From contig SVOH01000002.1 of assembly GCA_015066515.1 (NCBI GenBank), forward strand, positions 62,001 through 126,000: a DNA stretch of 64,000 nucleotides, written 5' to 3'. Origin of the DNA: Oscillospiraceae bacterium (lineage in GTDB: Bacteria; Bacillota; Clostridia; Oscillospirales; Acutalibacteraceae). The notes under the pieces are model-generated. The model had not been told where the DNA came from. It saw nothing but the letters and a program-made list of their open reading frames with translations, and ran no database searches. Below are positions 51,993-60,737 of the stretch, in pieces. The position numbers and the translations under genes were made by a program. Position 1 is the first letter of the stretch, and the number at the start of each line of letters is the position of its first letter.

Positions 51993-54602
51993 TTATTTCA
52001 ACTGACCTTCAACGATAGAGCTTACTGCAGCCAAAGCTTCGTCAACCTTTGCAATTTCTTTACCGCCTGCCATGGCGCTGTCGGGCTTACCGCCACCGTT
52101 ACCGCCGGCAATTTGAGCAACTGCCTTTACAATGTTACCTGCGTGTGCGCCCTTTGCAAGCGCCGCTTTACCAACGCCTGCGCAGAAAGTAAGCTTTTCG
52201 CCGTTAACGGCCGCCAAAACTGCTACAGCGTCATCATTTTCTGCCTTAATGGTATCAATCATCTTGCGAAGCTCGTCGGGTGCAGTACCGTCAAATTTAG
52301 CGGTTGCAACCTTAACACCGTTTATATCGATAGCATTCGCCATAAGGTCATTGAGTTTGCCGGAAGCAAGCTTGGCTTCCAAAGATTCAATTTTCTTTGA
52401 ATCCTCTTTCATTTGCTTAACGGTAGCCGCAGCTTTTGTTGCAACATCCTCGATATTGCCGATTTTAAGGGTAGCCGCAGTGTCTGCAAGCAATGATTTA
52501 TAATGATTTATAAGATTTACAACGTTAAAGCCTGTGTATGCCTCAATACGTCTTGTACCTGCCGCAATACCGCTTTCACTTATAATTCTGAAAAGACCGA
52601 TTTTGCCCGTATTGTCAACGTGGGTACCGCCACAAAGCTCGGTAGAAAAGTCGCCCGCTTTTACAACGCGAACGATATCGCCGTACTTTTCGCCAAATAG
52701 TGCCATAGCGCCAAGTGCGCGAGCCTCGTCAATAGGCATTTCACGGTTATCAACCACAATACCGTCAAGAATTGCGGTATTAACTAAAGTTTCAACCTGC
52801 TGGGTTTCTTCTGCAGTAAGGGCCGAAAAATGAGTAAAGTCGAAACGTACTGCCTTTTCATTTACAAGCTGACCTGCCTGCTCAACATGAGTGCCGAGAA
52901 CCTTACGCAAAGCCGCCTGCAACAAGTGAGCCGCAGTATGATTACGGCGAATAGCCTCACGACGAGCAACGTCAATCTTTACATTTACCTTATCGCCTAC
53001 CGAAATAGTATCATTTGCAGTACCAACGTGAGTAAATATGCCATCTACAGTCTTTTTGGTGTCAACAACATCAAAGCCTGTAATAACACCGCTATCACCT
53101 ACCTGACCGCCGCTTTCAGCATAGAAAACGGTTTTGTCAAGCACAACAATAGCCTTTTGACCTGCCATTGCCGAAGATACGTGCTCGCCCTCAACAACTA
53201 TGTCAAGAACGGTAGCATCACATTCATTTTGTGTATAACCCAAAAATTCGGTAGTGGCAATATCGTCAAAGTTAATGCCGTCACTGCTCCAGCTCTCGCC
53301 GTCAGATGCTTTACGAGCATTACGTGCTTTTTCGCGCTGTTGTTGCATCAAATTATTAAAGCCATCCTCGTCAACAGTCATACCCTTTTCGGCCAAAATA
53401 TCACGTGTTAGGTCAAGCGGGAAACCGTAGGTATCATATAGACGGAATGCATCCTCACCCGAGAGTGTGCCGCCGTTTGTTGTAAGGTCGGCAAGTATTG
53501 TAAGACCTTGGTCAATAGTCTTTGAAAAGCTTGCTTCTTCGTTAGCGATAACCTTTTTAATAAGCTCTTGCTTATCTACAAGTTCTGGGTAACCTGAAGC
53601 GTTTTCTTTGATAACAGCCTCTACCATTTCTACAAGAAATGCGCGGTCGATGCCTATAAGGCGTCCGTGACGGGCAGCACGACGAATAAGACGGCGAAGC
53701 ACATAGCCACGTCCCTCATTTGAAGGAATAATACCGTCGCTAATCATAAATGTAGAAGCGCGTGCGTGGTCGGTAATAGCGCGGATAGAAATATCTACCT
53801 TTTGGTCTTCTCCATAAGTCTTGCCCGAGATTTCACAAACCTTGTCAAGTATATTGCGAATGGTATCAACCTCAAACATATTGTCAACGCCCTGCATTAC
53901 GCAAGCAAGACGCTCAAGGCCCATACCTGTATCAATGTTTTTGTGTTCAAGCTCGGTGTAGGTGCCGTCACCCATATTATTAAACTGAGTGAAAACGTTG
54001 TTCCAGATTTCCATATATCTGTCACATTCGCAACCTGGCTTACAATCAGGACTGCCACAACCGTACTTTTCGCCGCGGTCAAAATAAATCTCACTGCAAG
54101 GACCGCAAGGACCTGTGCCGTGCTCCCAGAAGTTATCTGCCTTGCCAAGCTTTACAATTCTTTCTTCGGGCACACCGATAACGTCACGCCAGAGTGCATA
54201 AGCCTCGTCATCCTCTTCATAAACAGATGGCCAAAGTAACTCTGCAGGAATTTCCAAATCCTTTGTCAAGAATTCCCAAGCCCACGGAATAGCCTCTTTT
54301 TTAAAGTAATCACCGAAAGAGAAGTTACCAAGCATTTCAAAATATGTACCGTGACGCGCAGTAATACCAACACGCTCAAGGTCGGGTGTGCGAATACACT
54401 TCTGACAAGTGGTAACGCGACTTCTTGGTGGGGTTACCTCGCCTGTGAAATACTTTTTCATAGGCGCCATACCCGAGTTTATAAGCAGTAATGATTTATC
54501 ATTATTTGGTACCAAAGAGAAGCTGCCAAGACGCAAGTGACCCTTTGATTCAAAAAATGATAAATACCTTTCTCTAAGTTCGTTAAGTGACATCCATTTC
54601 AT
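51993..54602 (-). CDS. alaS: alanine--tRNA ligase
   Basis: start at MKWMSLNELRERYLSFFESKGH (54602); class II motifs, HTAAHLLQAALRKVLG, ELCGGTHVDNTG. Confidence 0.98.
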   Translation of the reverse strand: MKWMSLNELRERYLSFFESKGHLRLGSFSLVPNNDKSLLLINSGMAPMKKYFTGEVTPPRSRVTTCQKCIRTPDLERVGITARHGTYFEMLGNFSFGDYFKKEAIPWAWEFLTKDLEIPAELLWPSVYEEDDEAYALWRDVIGVPEERIVKLGKADNFWEHGTGPCGPCSEIYFDRGEKYGCGSPDCKPGCECDRYMEIWNNVFTQFNNMGDGTYTELEHKNIDTGMGLERLACVMQGVDNMFEVDTIRNILDKVCEISGKTYGEDQKVDISIRAITDHARASTFMISDGIIPSNEGRGYVLRRLIRRAARHGRLIGIDRAFLVEMVEAVIKENASGYPELVDKQELIKKVIANEEASFSKTIDQGLTILADLTTNGGTLSGEDAFRLYDTYGFPLDLTRDILAEKGMTVDEDGFNNLMQQQREKARNARKASDGESWSSDGINFDDIATTEFLGYTQNECDATVLDIVVEGEHVSSAMAGQKAIVVLDKTVFYAESGGQVGDSGVITGFDVVDTKKTVDGIFTHVGTANDTISVGDKVNVKIDVARREAIRRNHTAAHLLQAALRKVLGTHVEQAGQLVNEKAVRFDFTHFSALTAEETQQVETLVNTAILDGIVVDNREMPIDEARALGAMALFGEKYGDIVRVVKAGDFSTELCGGTHVDNTGKIGLFRIISESGIAAGTRRIEAYTGFNVVNLINHYKSLLADTAATLKIGNIEDVATKAAATVKQMKEDSKKIESLEAKLASGKLNDLMANAIDINGVKVATAKFDGTAPDELRKMIDTIKAENDDAVAVLAAVNGEKLTFCAGVGKAALAKGAHAGNIVKAVAQIAGGNGGGKPDSAMAGGKEIAKVDEALAAVSSIVEGQLK

Positions 54603-54759
54603 AATTATTACTTCCTTAAAATAAAGATAAACATACACAATGATTATATACCGCAAAAGGTATTTTGTCAATGATACTATACCGTAAAAAATAGCGAATT
54701 TTAAACTTTTTAGTGACATTTTGTCATCCGTATGTTATTATGTTTTTGAGGTGAGAATT

Positions 54760-55515
54760 ATGTTTTTTACTCCTGAGGCTAACATCCCCGAGGGCTTAGG
54801 CTTTAGCCTTTATGATTTAACGCATCTTATGTGGCTTGGCATTTTTGTGTTGTTGTGCATAGTAAGCGTTATAACTTATAAAAAACTTAATACAAAGCAC
54901 CGCAACATAATGCGAATTGGAATTGCCGTGACGGTTATAACACTTGAAACTGCAAAAAACATCGTGGCATTTGCAGTAGGCGACTTTGGTATAGGCCATA
55001 TGCCGTTTCATTTGTGCGGTATAAATGTGTTGCTTGTAACATTTTGTATTTTTAAACGCAGTAAAACAGTTGAAAATTTCTTGTATTACATAGGCATACC
55101 GGGCGCAATGCTAGCGCTTCTTACTCCCGACTGGACCAATATGCCATGCCTTAACTATTTTCATATGCACAGCTTTGTAATACATATGTTTTTGGTGATT
55201 TACCCGTTTGTTTTGGTAGCAAGCGGCGACCTTAAACCCGATTTTAAATCGATGCCCAAGTGCGTGTTGCTGCTTATTGGCTTTGCAATACCTGCCCTCG
55301 TGTTAAACATTATATTTGACCAAAATTTTATGTTTTTAATGAACACGGCAGACATCGGCTTTTTGCAAATTTTTGAAGATATATTCGGCGCGCATCAGTG
55401 GGCATTCCCTATACTTTTGCCGATAATTATGTTAATTATGTCAATACCCATAATCATAGCAAACAAAATAACAAAACATAAAACTGCGACAAAAAAAGAA
55501 ACTGTAAACGTATAA
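54760..55515 (+). CDS. TIGR02206/YwaF-type membrane protein
   Basis: start at MFFTPEANIPEGLGFSLYDLTHLMW after RBS GAGGTGAG; GHMPFHLCGINVLLVTF; LNYFHMHSFVIHMFLVIYP. Confidence 0.82.
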   Translation: MFFTPEANIPEGLGFSLYDLTHLMWLGIFVLLCIVSVITYKKLNTKHRNIMRIGIAVTVITLETAKNIVAFAVGDFGIGHMPFHLCGINVLLVTFCIFKRSKTVENFLYYIGIPGAMLALLTPDWTNMPCLNYFHMHSFVIHMFLVIYPFVLVASGDLKPDFKSMPKCVLLLIGFAIPALVLNIIFDQNFMFLMNTADIGFLQIFEDIFGAHQWAFPILLPIIMLIMSIPIIIANKITKHKTATKKETVNV

Positions 55516-55544
55516 AAAAACGACTCCAATCGGAGTCGTTTTTT
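55513..55544. terminator. bidirectional rho-independent terminator
   Basis: AAAAAAACGACTCC-AAT-CGGAGTCGTTTTTT. Confidence 0.9.
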
Positions 55545-55549
55545 GTTTT

Positions 55550-57259
55550 TTAGAAGCCCAACAATTTAGTTCCTGCAATTTCCAATTTTTCACGCCAAGC
55601 AGTAGCATCAGCATCGGTAGCGCCAACTGCGCTGATATAAAGCTTAATCTTAGGTTCAGTACCCGACGGACGAACTATAAGCGAGCTGCCGTCTGCAAGA
55701 TAAAAGCCTAAAACATTTGATTTTGGTAAATTGATAGCTGTGATTTTACCACTTGCTATATCAAGGCTTTCACTCTTATTAAGGTTATCAAAACGAGCAA
55801 CCTTAATACCCTCAACCTCACCGGGCGGATTATTGGCCAAGCGCTCCATAATATCGGCAATCTGCTTCATACCGGCTTGACCCTCACAGGTAAAGCTCTT
55901 TTGTGAGCAGTAGTAATAACCGTATTTGTCATAAAGCTCTGAAAGAACCTCAATAAGATTTTTACCCTGTGACTTATAATAAGCTACCATTTCGCAGATA
56001 AGCATTGACGCAATTACCGCGTCCTTATCACGCACGTAGGTGCCTGCCAAATAGCCATAGCTTTCTTCAAAGCCGAACACGTAACGCTCGGGGTGACCTT
56101 CTGCCTCAAGGTTTGCAATTTGCTCGCCTATAAACTTAAAGCCTGTAAGAACGTCACGAAGCTCGCAACCGTAATCCTCGGCAATTTTAAGACAAACGTC
56201 GCTTGTAACAATGGTCTTTACCGCAACAGGATTTTCGGGCAAAGTGCCGTTTGCTTTGCGGCATTTTAATATATATTCGAGCAATAACGCGCCAACCTCG
56301 TTACCGCTAAACAAGCGATACTCGTCACCGTTTGGTACAGCTATACCAACGCGGTCAGCATCGGGGTCGGTTGCAAGAAGCAGGTCGGGTTTTACTATTT
56401 CGGCAAGCTTTAACGCGCACTCAAATGCTTGACGGATTTCAGGGTTTGGGTACGGCGCTGTCGGGAAATTACCGTCGGGTTTCTCCTGTTCGGGAACTAC
56501 AGTTACGTTAGTAGCACCGATTTTTGAAAGAATTGCGCGAACAGGCTTGTTACCTGAGCCGTGAAGCGGAGTATAAACCACATTAAGCTTAGACATATCA
56601 ATATCGCGGTTTACGCGTCTGTCTTCTACAGCGGCAAGATAAGCATCAATTACATCTTCGCCTATGTATTCAATCTTGCCTTCAGCCAAAGCGGTATCAA
56701 AATCCATGCGACGAACGCCGTCAAAAATATCAACCTGATTCATAACCGAAAGCACGTAATCGGCCGCCTCAAGACCTAACTGACAACCATCGTTACCATA
56801 AGCCTTGTAGCCGTTATATTTTGATGGGTTGTGGCTGGCTGTAACAACAATACCCGCATCACACTTTAAATGGCGTACTGCAAATGAAAGCATTGGAGTA
56901 GGCATAAGCTCTTTATAAATATATACCTTAATACCGTTTGCCGCAAGAATAGCAGCGGCGTCACGCGCAAAAACATCTGATTTAATACGGCTGTCATAAG
57001 CTATTGCTACACTGCCGTTTTTAGTTACCGAGTTAACGTAATCTGCAAGACCTTGCGTAGCCTTACCTACGGTATAAACGTTCATACGGTTGGTACCTGC
57101 GCCAATAACGCCGCGAAGACCGCCTGTACCGAATTCAAGATCTTTATAAAAAGCATCGTTTATAGCTTCGTCGTTACCCTCAATAGCCTTCAGCTCTGCA
57201 ACCAAGTCAGCATCAATTGTTGCTTTTTCACACCAAAGTTTATATTGTTCATTAACCAT
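55550..57259 (-). CDS. phospho-sugar mutase (phosphoglucomutase/phosphomannomutase)
   Basis: start at MVNEQYKLWCEKA (57259); FGTGGLRGVIGAGTNRMN, GIVVTASHNPSKYNGYKAYG, DPDADRVGIAV, VRPSGTEPKIKLY. Confidence 0.95.
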   Translation of the reverse strand: MVNEQYKLWCEKATIDADLVAELKAIEGNDEAINDAFYKDLEFGTGGLRGVIGAGTNRMNVYTVGKATQGLADYVNSVTKNGSVAIAYDSRIKSDVFARDAAAILAANGIKVYIYKELMPTPMLSFAVRHLKCDAGIVVTASHNPSKYNGYKAYGNDGCQLGLEAADYVLSVMNQVDIFDGVRRMDFDTALAEGKIEYIGEDVIDAYLAAVEDRRVNRDIDMSKLNVVYTPLHGSGNKPVRAILSKIGATNVTVVPEQEKPDGNFPTAPYPNPEIRQAFECALKLAEIVKPDLLLATDPDADRVGIAVPNGDEYRLFSGNEVGALLLEYILKCRKANGTLPENPVAVKTIVTSDVCLKIAEDYGCELRDVLTGFKFIGEQIANLEAEGHPERYVFGFEESYGYLAGTYVRDKDAVIASMLICEMVAYYKSQGKNLIEVLSELYDKYGYYYCSQKSFTCEGQAGMKQIADIMERLANNPPGEVEGIKVARFDNLNKSESLDIASGKITAINLPKSNVLGFYLADGSSLIVRPSGTEPKIKLYISAVGATDADATAWREKLEIAGTKLLGF

Positions 57260-57346
57260 TGCCAAAACCTCCCTAAATTTATACATTATAATTTTATAAT
57301 GTATTGAGTAACTTGTCAACCAAAATTTAGTAAGAGGTTTCGACAA

Positions 57347-57456
57347 TAAATTGAAAATTGAAAGTTGAAAATTATGGTGTGCCTATGGCACATTTATATT
57401 TCGTTCGCATAGCGAACTCCAAAATTATTCATCATTCATTTTTCATTCTTCATTTA
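57347..57456. repeat. MITE-like ~110-bp element with imperfect terminal inverted repeats and internal hairpins
   Basis: left end AATAAATTGAAAATTGAAAGTTGAAAATTATGG; right end reverse complement AAATGAAGAATGAAAAATGAATGATGAATAATTTTGG; internal GTGTGCCTATGGCACA and GTTCGCATAGCGAAC. Confidence 0.5.
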
Positions 57457-57807
57457 ACTAAAGCTTCCAAGTCCAAAACTGACGGACAAAGCCTTGTCCA
57501 CACGGTTCATAGCTCCGGGGTCAATACTACCCATTTTTTCTTTAAGTCGCTGTTTATCAATTGTTCTCACCTGTTCAAGCAGCACAATGCTGTCCTTTGC
57601 AAGACCGCAACACTCGGCGCTTATATCTATATGCGTAGGCAATTTTGATTTTTCGTGCTGACTGGTTATCGCGGCGGCAATTACCGTAGGACTGTACTTA
57701 TTTCCAACATCGTTTTGAACTATAAGCACAGGCCGCACCCCGCCCTGTTCAGAGCCAACAACGGGGCTTAGGTCGGCGTAGTATATTTCTCCTCGTTTTA
57801 TATTCAT
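57454..57807 (-). CDS. mazF: MazF/PemK-family endoribonuclease toxin
   Basis: [49 protein letters not shown]...HIDI...[14 protein letters not shown]. Confidence 0.95.
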   Translation of the reverse strand: MNIKRGEIYYADLSPVVGSEQGGVRPVLIVQNDVGNKYSPTVIAAAITSQHEKSKLPTHIDISAECCGLAKDSIVLLEQVRTIDKQRLKEKMGSIDPGAMNRVDKALSVSFGLGSFS

Positions 57808-57943
57808 TGACTATTCACACTCCGAAATATTACATTGTTGCATTACTATTTTTACCGATTTTGTAAAAATATAATCACGGCAAAATATAAATTTTGCCTT
57901 AATGCATTTTATGAAAAATAAATGCGTAGTGTGAAAATGAAAA

Positions 57944-57965
57944 AGGCGGGGATGACTCCCCGCCG
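57944..57965 (-). terminator. rho-independent terminator for the upstream minus-strand operon
   Basis: minus strand GGCGGGGAGTCATCCCCGCCTTTTT. Confidence 0.75.
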
Positions 57966-57981
57966 TGAGATTAATGTTTTA

Positions 57982-58011
57982 TTTGTAGGGAACACATTAA
58001 TGCGTTCCGTT
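57982..58011. repeat. short intergenic hairpin element (TTGTAGGGAACACATTAATGCGTTCCGT)
   Basis: shares TGTAGGGA...TCCGT signature with elements at 48453 and 50751. Confidence 0.55.
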
Positions 58012-58052
58012 TGGTCAATCAGAGAAGTGTACCCTAATTAACTGATTTATAT

Positions 58053-59147
58053 TTACCTTGGTCTGTATCCGCCGCAGTTTAAGGTTCTTCCTTTAACACT
58101 ACCCGAACATTTAGATGCGTTTGCACAGCGTGAACACATATGTGATGCGGCATTTCTCATATCTTGTTCTGCACGTCTTGCTTCACTGGCCTGTCTTGCC
58201 GCCTCTCTTTCAGCAGCCCTGTTAGCAGCACGCTGTTCTTCAATCATAGCCTTGTTGTGCATTTGCTGCTGTCTTTCCATCTCCTGATTATGACGTTGTG
58301 CTTCAAGTGCGCGTCTTTCTTCTGCTTCAGCCTGTTCGCGCATAATCTGAGTGCGTTGTGCCTCTTCAGCTCTTCTTGCAGCCTCGGCTTGCTCTTCTCT
58401 ATCCTCCTGAATAGCAAGATTAAGTGCTTCTTTATAATTATCTGCCCTGCCGGATTTAAGCAATTTGATTACATGACGGATAAGATGATAATACTCGGTC
58501 GGAACGAAGTCGTATGTTTTGGCTTCTTTCATTTTTTCTACGAAGTTTTCCATAGCATCTGCTTTTTTACTTACACATTCTTTTAACAAACGATCATATT
58601 CTTCGTATGCCTCTTTATACTGACAAGCAAATTCCTTTGCTGCAGCAATGCCTTCCGTCTTTTCTTGATCATAAAAATTCAATGAATTTCTAAATGCTTT
58701 AATGCTTTTTTCATAAGCAGCTACTGAATCATCATATTTCTTTTTTTCTAGATTATATGTTCCGTTTGATTTAAAAAACAAATAACCGAAAAATATAGAA
58801 GCCAATATTCCTATCGAAGCAACGCTATTAAAAAAGCGCCAATTACTAATAAGGAATATTAAAACGCAAACGATGGTGATACACAATATAACCATAAATA
58901 TCTTTTTTGACTTGTCGCGTTCTTGTCGTGATTCATCGTATTTGGCTTGGTCTATTGGAAATGATGGTAAATTCGAAAAAACCGAAGGTGCACCCTTTAA
59001 ATCATCAACGGTTTTTACCACCTTTGCTACTTTTTCGGCATATTCACTTGTACAACCGTGTTCTACATATTCACTCAATTCAAATGATTCGTCGAGTAAA
59101 CTTTGCAGTTTTTCTAATTTTTCTATAATTTCTTTATTTTCAGTCAT
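58053..59147 (-). CDS. uncharacterised membrane protein with two TM helices, Glu/Arg/Ala-rich coiled coil and C-terminal Cys motif
   Basis: start at MTENKEIIEKLEKLQSLL (59147) after AGAGGGGGT; KIFMVILCITIVCVLIFLISNWRF; MCSRCANASKCSGSVKGRTLNCGGYRPR tail. Confidence 0.75.
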   Translation of the reverse strand: MTENKEIIEKLEKLQSLLDESFELSEYVEHGCTSEYAEKVAKVVKTVDDLKGAPSVFSNLPSFPIDQAKYDESRQERDKSKKIFMVILCITIVCVLIFLISNWRFFNSVASIGILASIFFGYLFFKSNGTYNLEKKKYDDSVAAYEKSIKAFRNSLNFYDQEKTEGIAAAKEFACQYKEAYEEYDRLLKECVSKKADAMENFVEKMKEAKTYDFVPTEYYHLIRHVIKLLKSGRADNYKEALNLAIQEDREEQAEAARRAEEAQRTQIMREQAEAEERRALEAQRHNQEMERQQQMHNKAMIEEQRAANRAAEREAARQASEARRAEQDMRNAASHMCSRCANASKCSGSVKGRTLNCGGYRPR

Positions 59148-59164
59148 CACATTTACCCCCTCTT

Positions 59165-59692
59165 TCATTTAAGAAACATCCATACCAAAGCCAATTGCAG
59201 TTGTTGTAATTTTTGATCGATATCGTAATTTTCAGGGTCTATCATAATTAAAGAACTTGTAGAAAATAATTTTATACCACGTTCACTTAAATCTTCTATA
59301 AAATCATCCGAATCAATTACTGCTTCATTATATATCCATTCTGATTTATCAAAGGGGTTAACCTTGTTGTGCAAAATCGCTGTCAATATAATATATGTTA
59401 TTTCATTACCGTAAAATTTAGGAGCATTTGCTAAAAAAGCCACAAACGGATTGCTGTCCGATTTTAATATTTCAGGATATTTATTGTAATCAACATCCGA
59501 GTTGCAAACGATATCAGCAATAAATAAAGCCAACTTAAAAAGTGTTTTGTCTTTTTCAAAACTCTCACTTGCTATTGTTTTTAGATAAGAATAAATAAAT
59601 ATCGTACGCTCCTCTAAGGAACTAAGGGTAGCAAATTTTTTGCCACCCTCGTCAGAGAGGAACCACGCAGTATCTTTTTTTAGTAGTTCCAT
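59165..59692 (-). CDS. uncharacterised protein
   Basis: ORF 175 aa, co-directional, consistent coding composition. Confidence 0.65.
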   Translation of the reverse strand: MELLKKDTAWFLSDEGGKKFATLSSLEERTIFIYSYLKTIASESFEKDKTLFKLALFIADIVCNSDVDYNKYPEILKSDSNPFVAFLANAPKFYGNEITYIILTAILHNKVNPFDKSEWIYNEAVIDSDDFIEDLSERGIKLFSTSSLIMIDPENYDIDQKLQQLQLALVWMFLK

Positions 59693-59726
59693 TTCGTTTT
59701 ACATCCTTTAATTAAATTGTTATAAA

Positions 59727-60194
59727 TTAAATTTCTTTTTTGCCGGCATATCTCATTATTTTGTTTGCCCAATTCCTTGTTTCTTCAGACAACTGAGGCA
59801 CATTCTTTGCTAAGCCTGCAACTAAATCTGCAACTTTTGAATATTGTGCTGCAATACGTTGTTCTGCTGTTGGGAGCGCACTACCCTGATCTTTTTCAAC
59901 ATTGAGCAAAATTTTACTAGTTTCACCATCGTTAAATTCGATTTTTATATAGTGCTGACCGCTTGAATCATTTTCACTGTCCAAATAAAAGGTTGTTATA
60001 TCCTCTTTTATTACATGCTCAGCCTCAATTGCGGCTACCTTTATAAATGTAAGCTTATCAAACGCACTGTTCATTGAAACTTTGCAAAGCTTATACTTAC
60101 CATCAGTAACCGTACCGTAAGAATGTGCCGCTGCTATTAGTGCACCCTTAAGCGCACTCTTACCTGCATCTTTCAACTTGTCCATAAATCCCAT
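59727..60194 (-). CDS. uncharacterised protein
   Basis: ORF 155 aa MGFMDKLKDAGKSALKGALIAAAHSYGTVTDGKYKLCKVSM..., co-directional. Confidence 0.7.
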   Translation of the reverse strand: MGFMDKLKDAGKSALKGALIAAAHSYGTVTDGKYKLCKVSMNSAFDKLTFIKVAAIEAEHVIKEDITTFYLDSENDSSGQHYIKIEFNDGETSKILLNVEKDQGSALPTAEQRIAAQYSKVADLVAGLAKNVPQLSEETRNWANKIMRYAGKKEI

Positions 60195-60244
60195 AATTTT
60201 TACCTCTTTCGATAATTAATTTATAATAATGCGCTGTACGCTTA

Positions 60245-60517
60245 TTACCCTCTCAAATCCTTTAAAATTCTTCTGATTGTTCGTTCACTATAGCCATATT
60301 TACGTGCCAATTGCTTGTAATTTGCACCATTAAATTCGCTGTATATTTGTTCATATATGTACTGCTTGGTATAAAGCTCTAATGGGAAGGATATTTGCTG
60401 GCCTTTAAATTCCTCAAAAACCAATTTTGTGTTTTCTATACCGATCAAATCCACAAACTTTTTATATGAACCATTAAAATATTCCTTTTTATTTTCCAAT
60501 TTCAAACCAAATCGCAC
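60245..60517 (-). CDS. Mor-like HTH protein
   Basis: 90 aa; FKGQQISFPLELYTKQYIYEQIYSEFNGANYKQLARKYGYSERTIRRILK. Confidence 0.75.
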   Translation of the reverse strand: MRFGLKLENKKEYFNGSYKKFVDLIGIENTKLVFEEFKGQQISFPLELYTKQYIYEQIYSEFNGANYKQLARKYGYSERTIRRILKDLRG

Positions 60518-60693
60518 CTCATATACATCCTTCCTTTATATGATAAACTTTTTCTTTTGATATTACAAAAGACCTACAACAATGTTTTTTGTCAAAACAA
60601 GATGTCGCAATTTGTTGTAAAAACGTTTTACGTATATAAAGACACAGCAAATTGAAAAAATTATGTTATTTTTAAAATTTTTTAAAAATGCAT

Positions 60694-60722
60694 AAAAAAA
60701 GACACCATAAAAATGGTGTCTT
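60694..60722 (-). terminator. rho-independent terminator of sigma-factor fusion gene
   Basis: minus strand AAGACACCAT-TTTT-ATGGTGTCTTTTTTT. Confidence 0.85.
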
Positions 60723-60737
60723 AATTAATTATAAATG

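Noticed and set aside
52830-53411. 193-aa plus-strand ORF
   Set aside because: Antisense to alaS, which has full-length canonical motifs.
54603-54719. N-terminal extension of alaS (MSLKSLKFAIFYG...) and possible T-box leader
   Set aside because: The canonical AlaRS start is at 54602; I looked for a T-box-like specifier/antiterminator in the leader and saw none.
60575-60619. ACAACAA...TTGTTGT arms upstream of the Mor-like gene
   Set aside because: Low-complexity AT-rich arms far apart; insufficient support as an operator.
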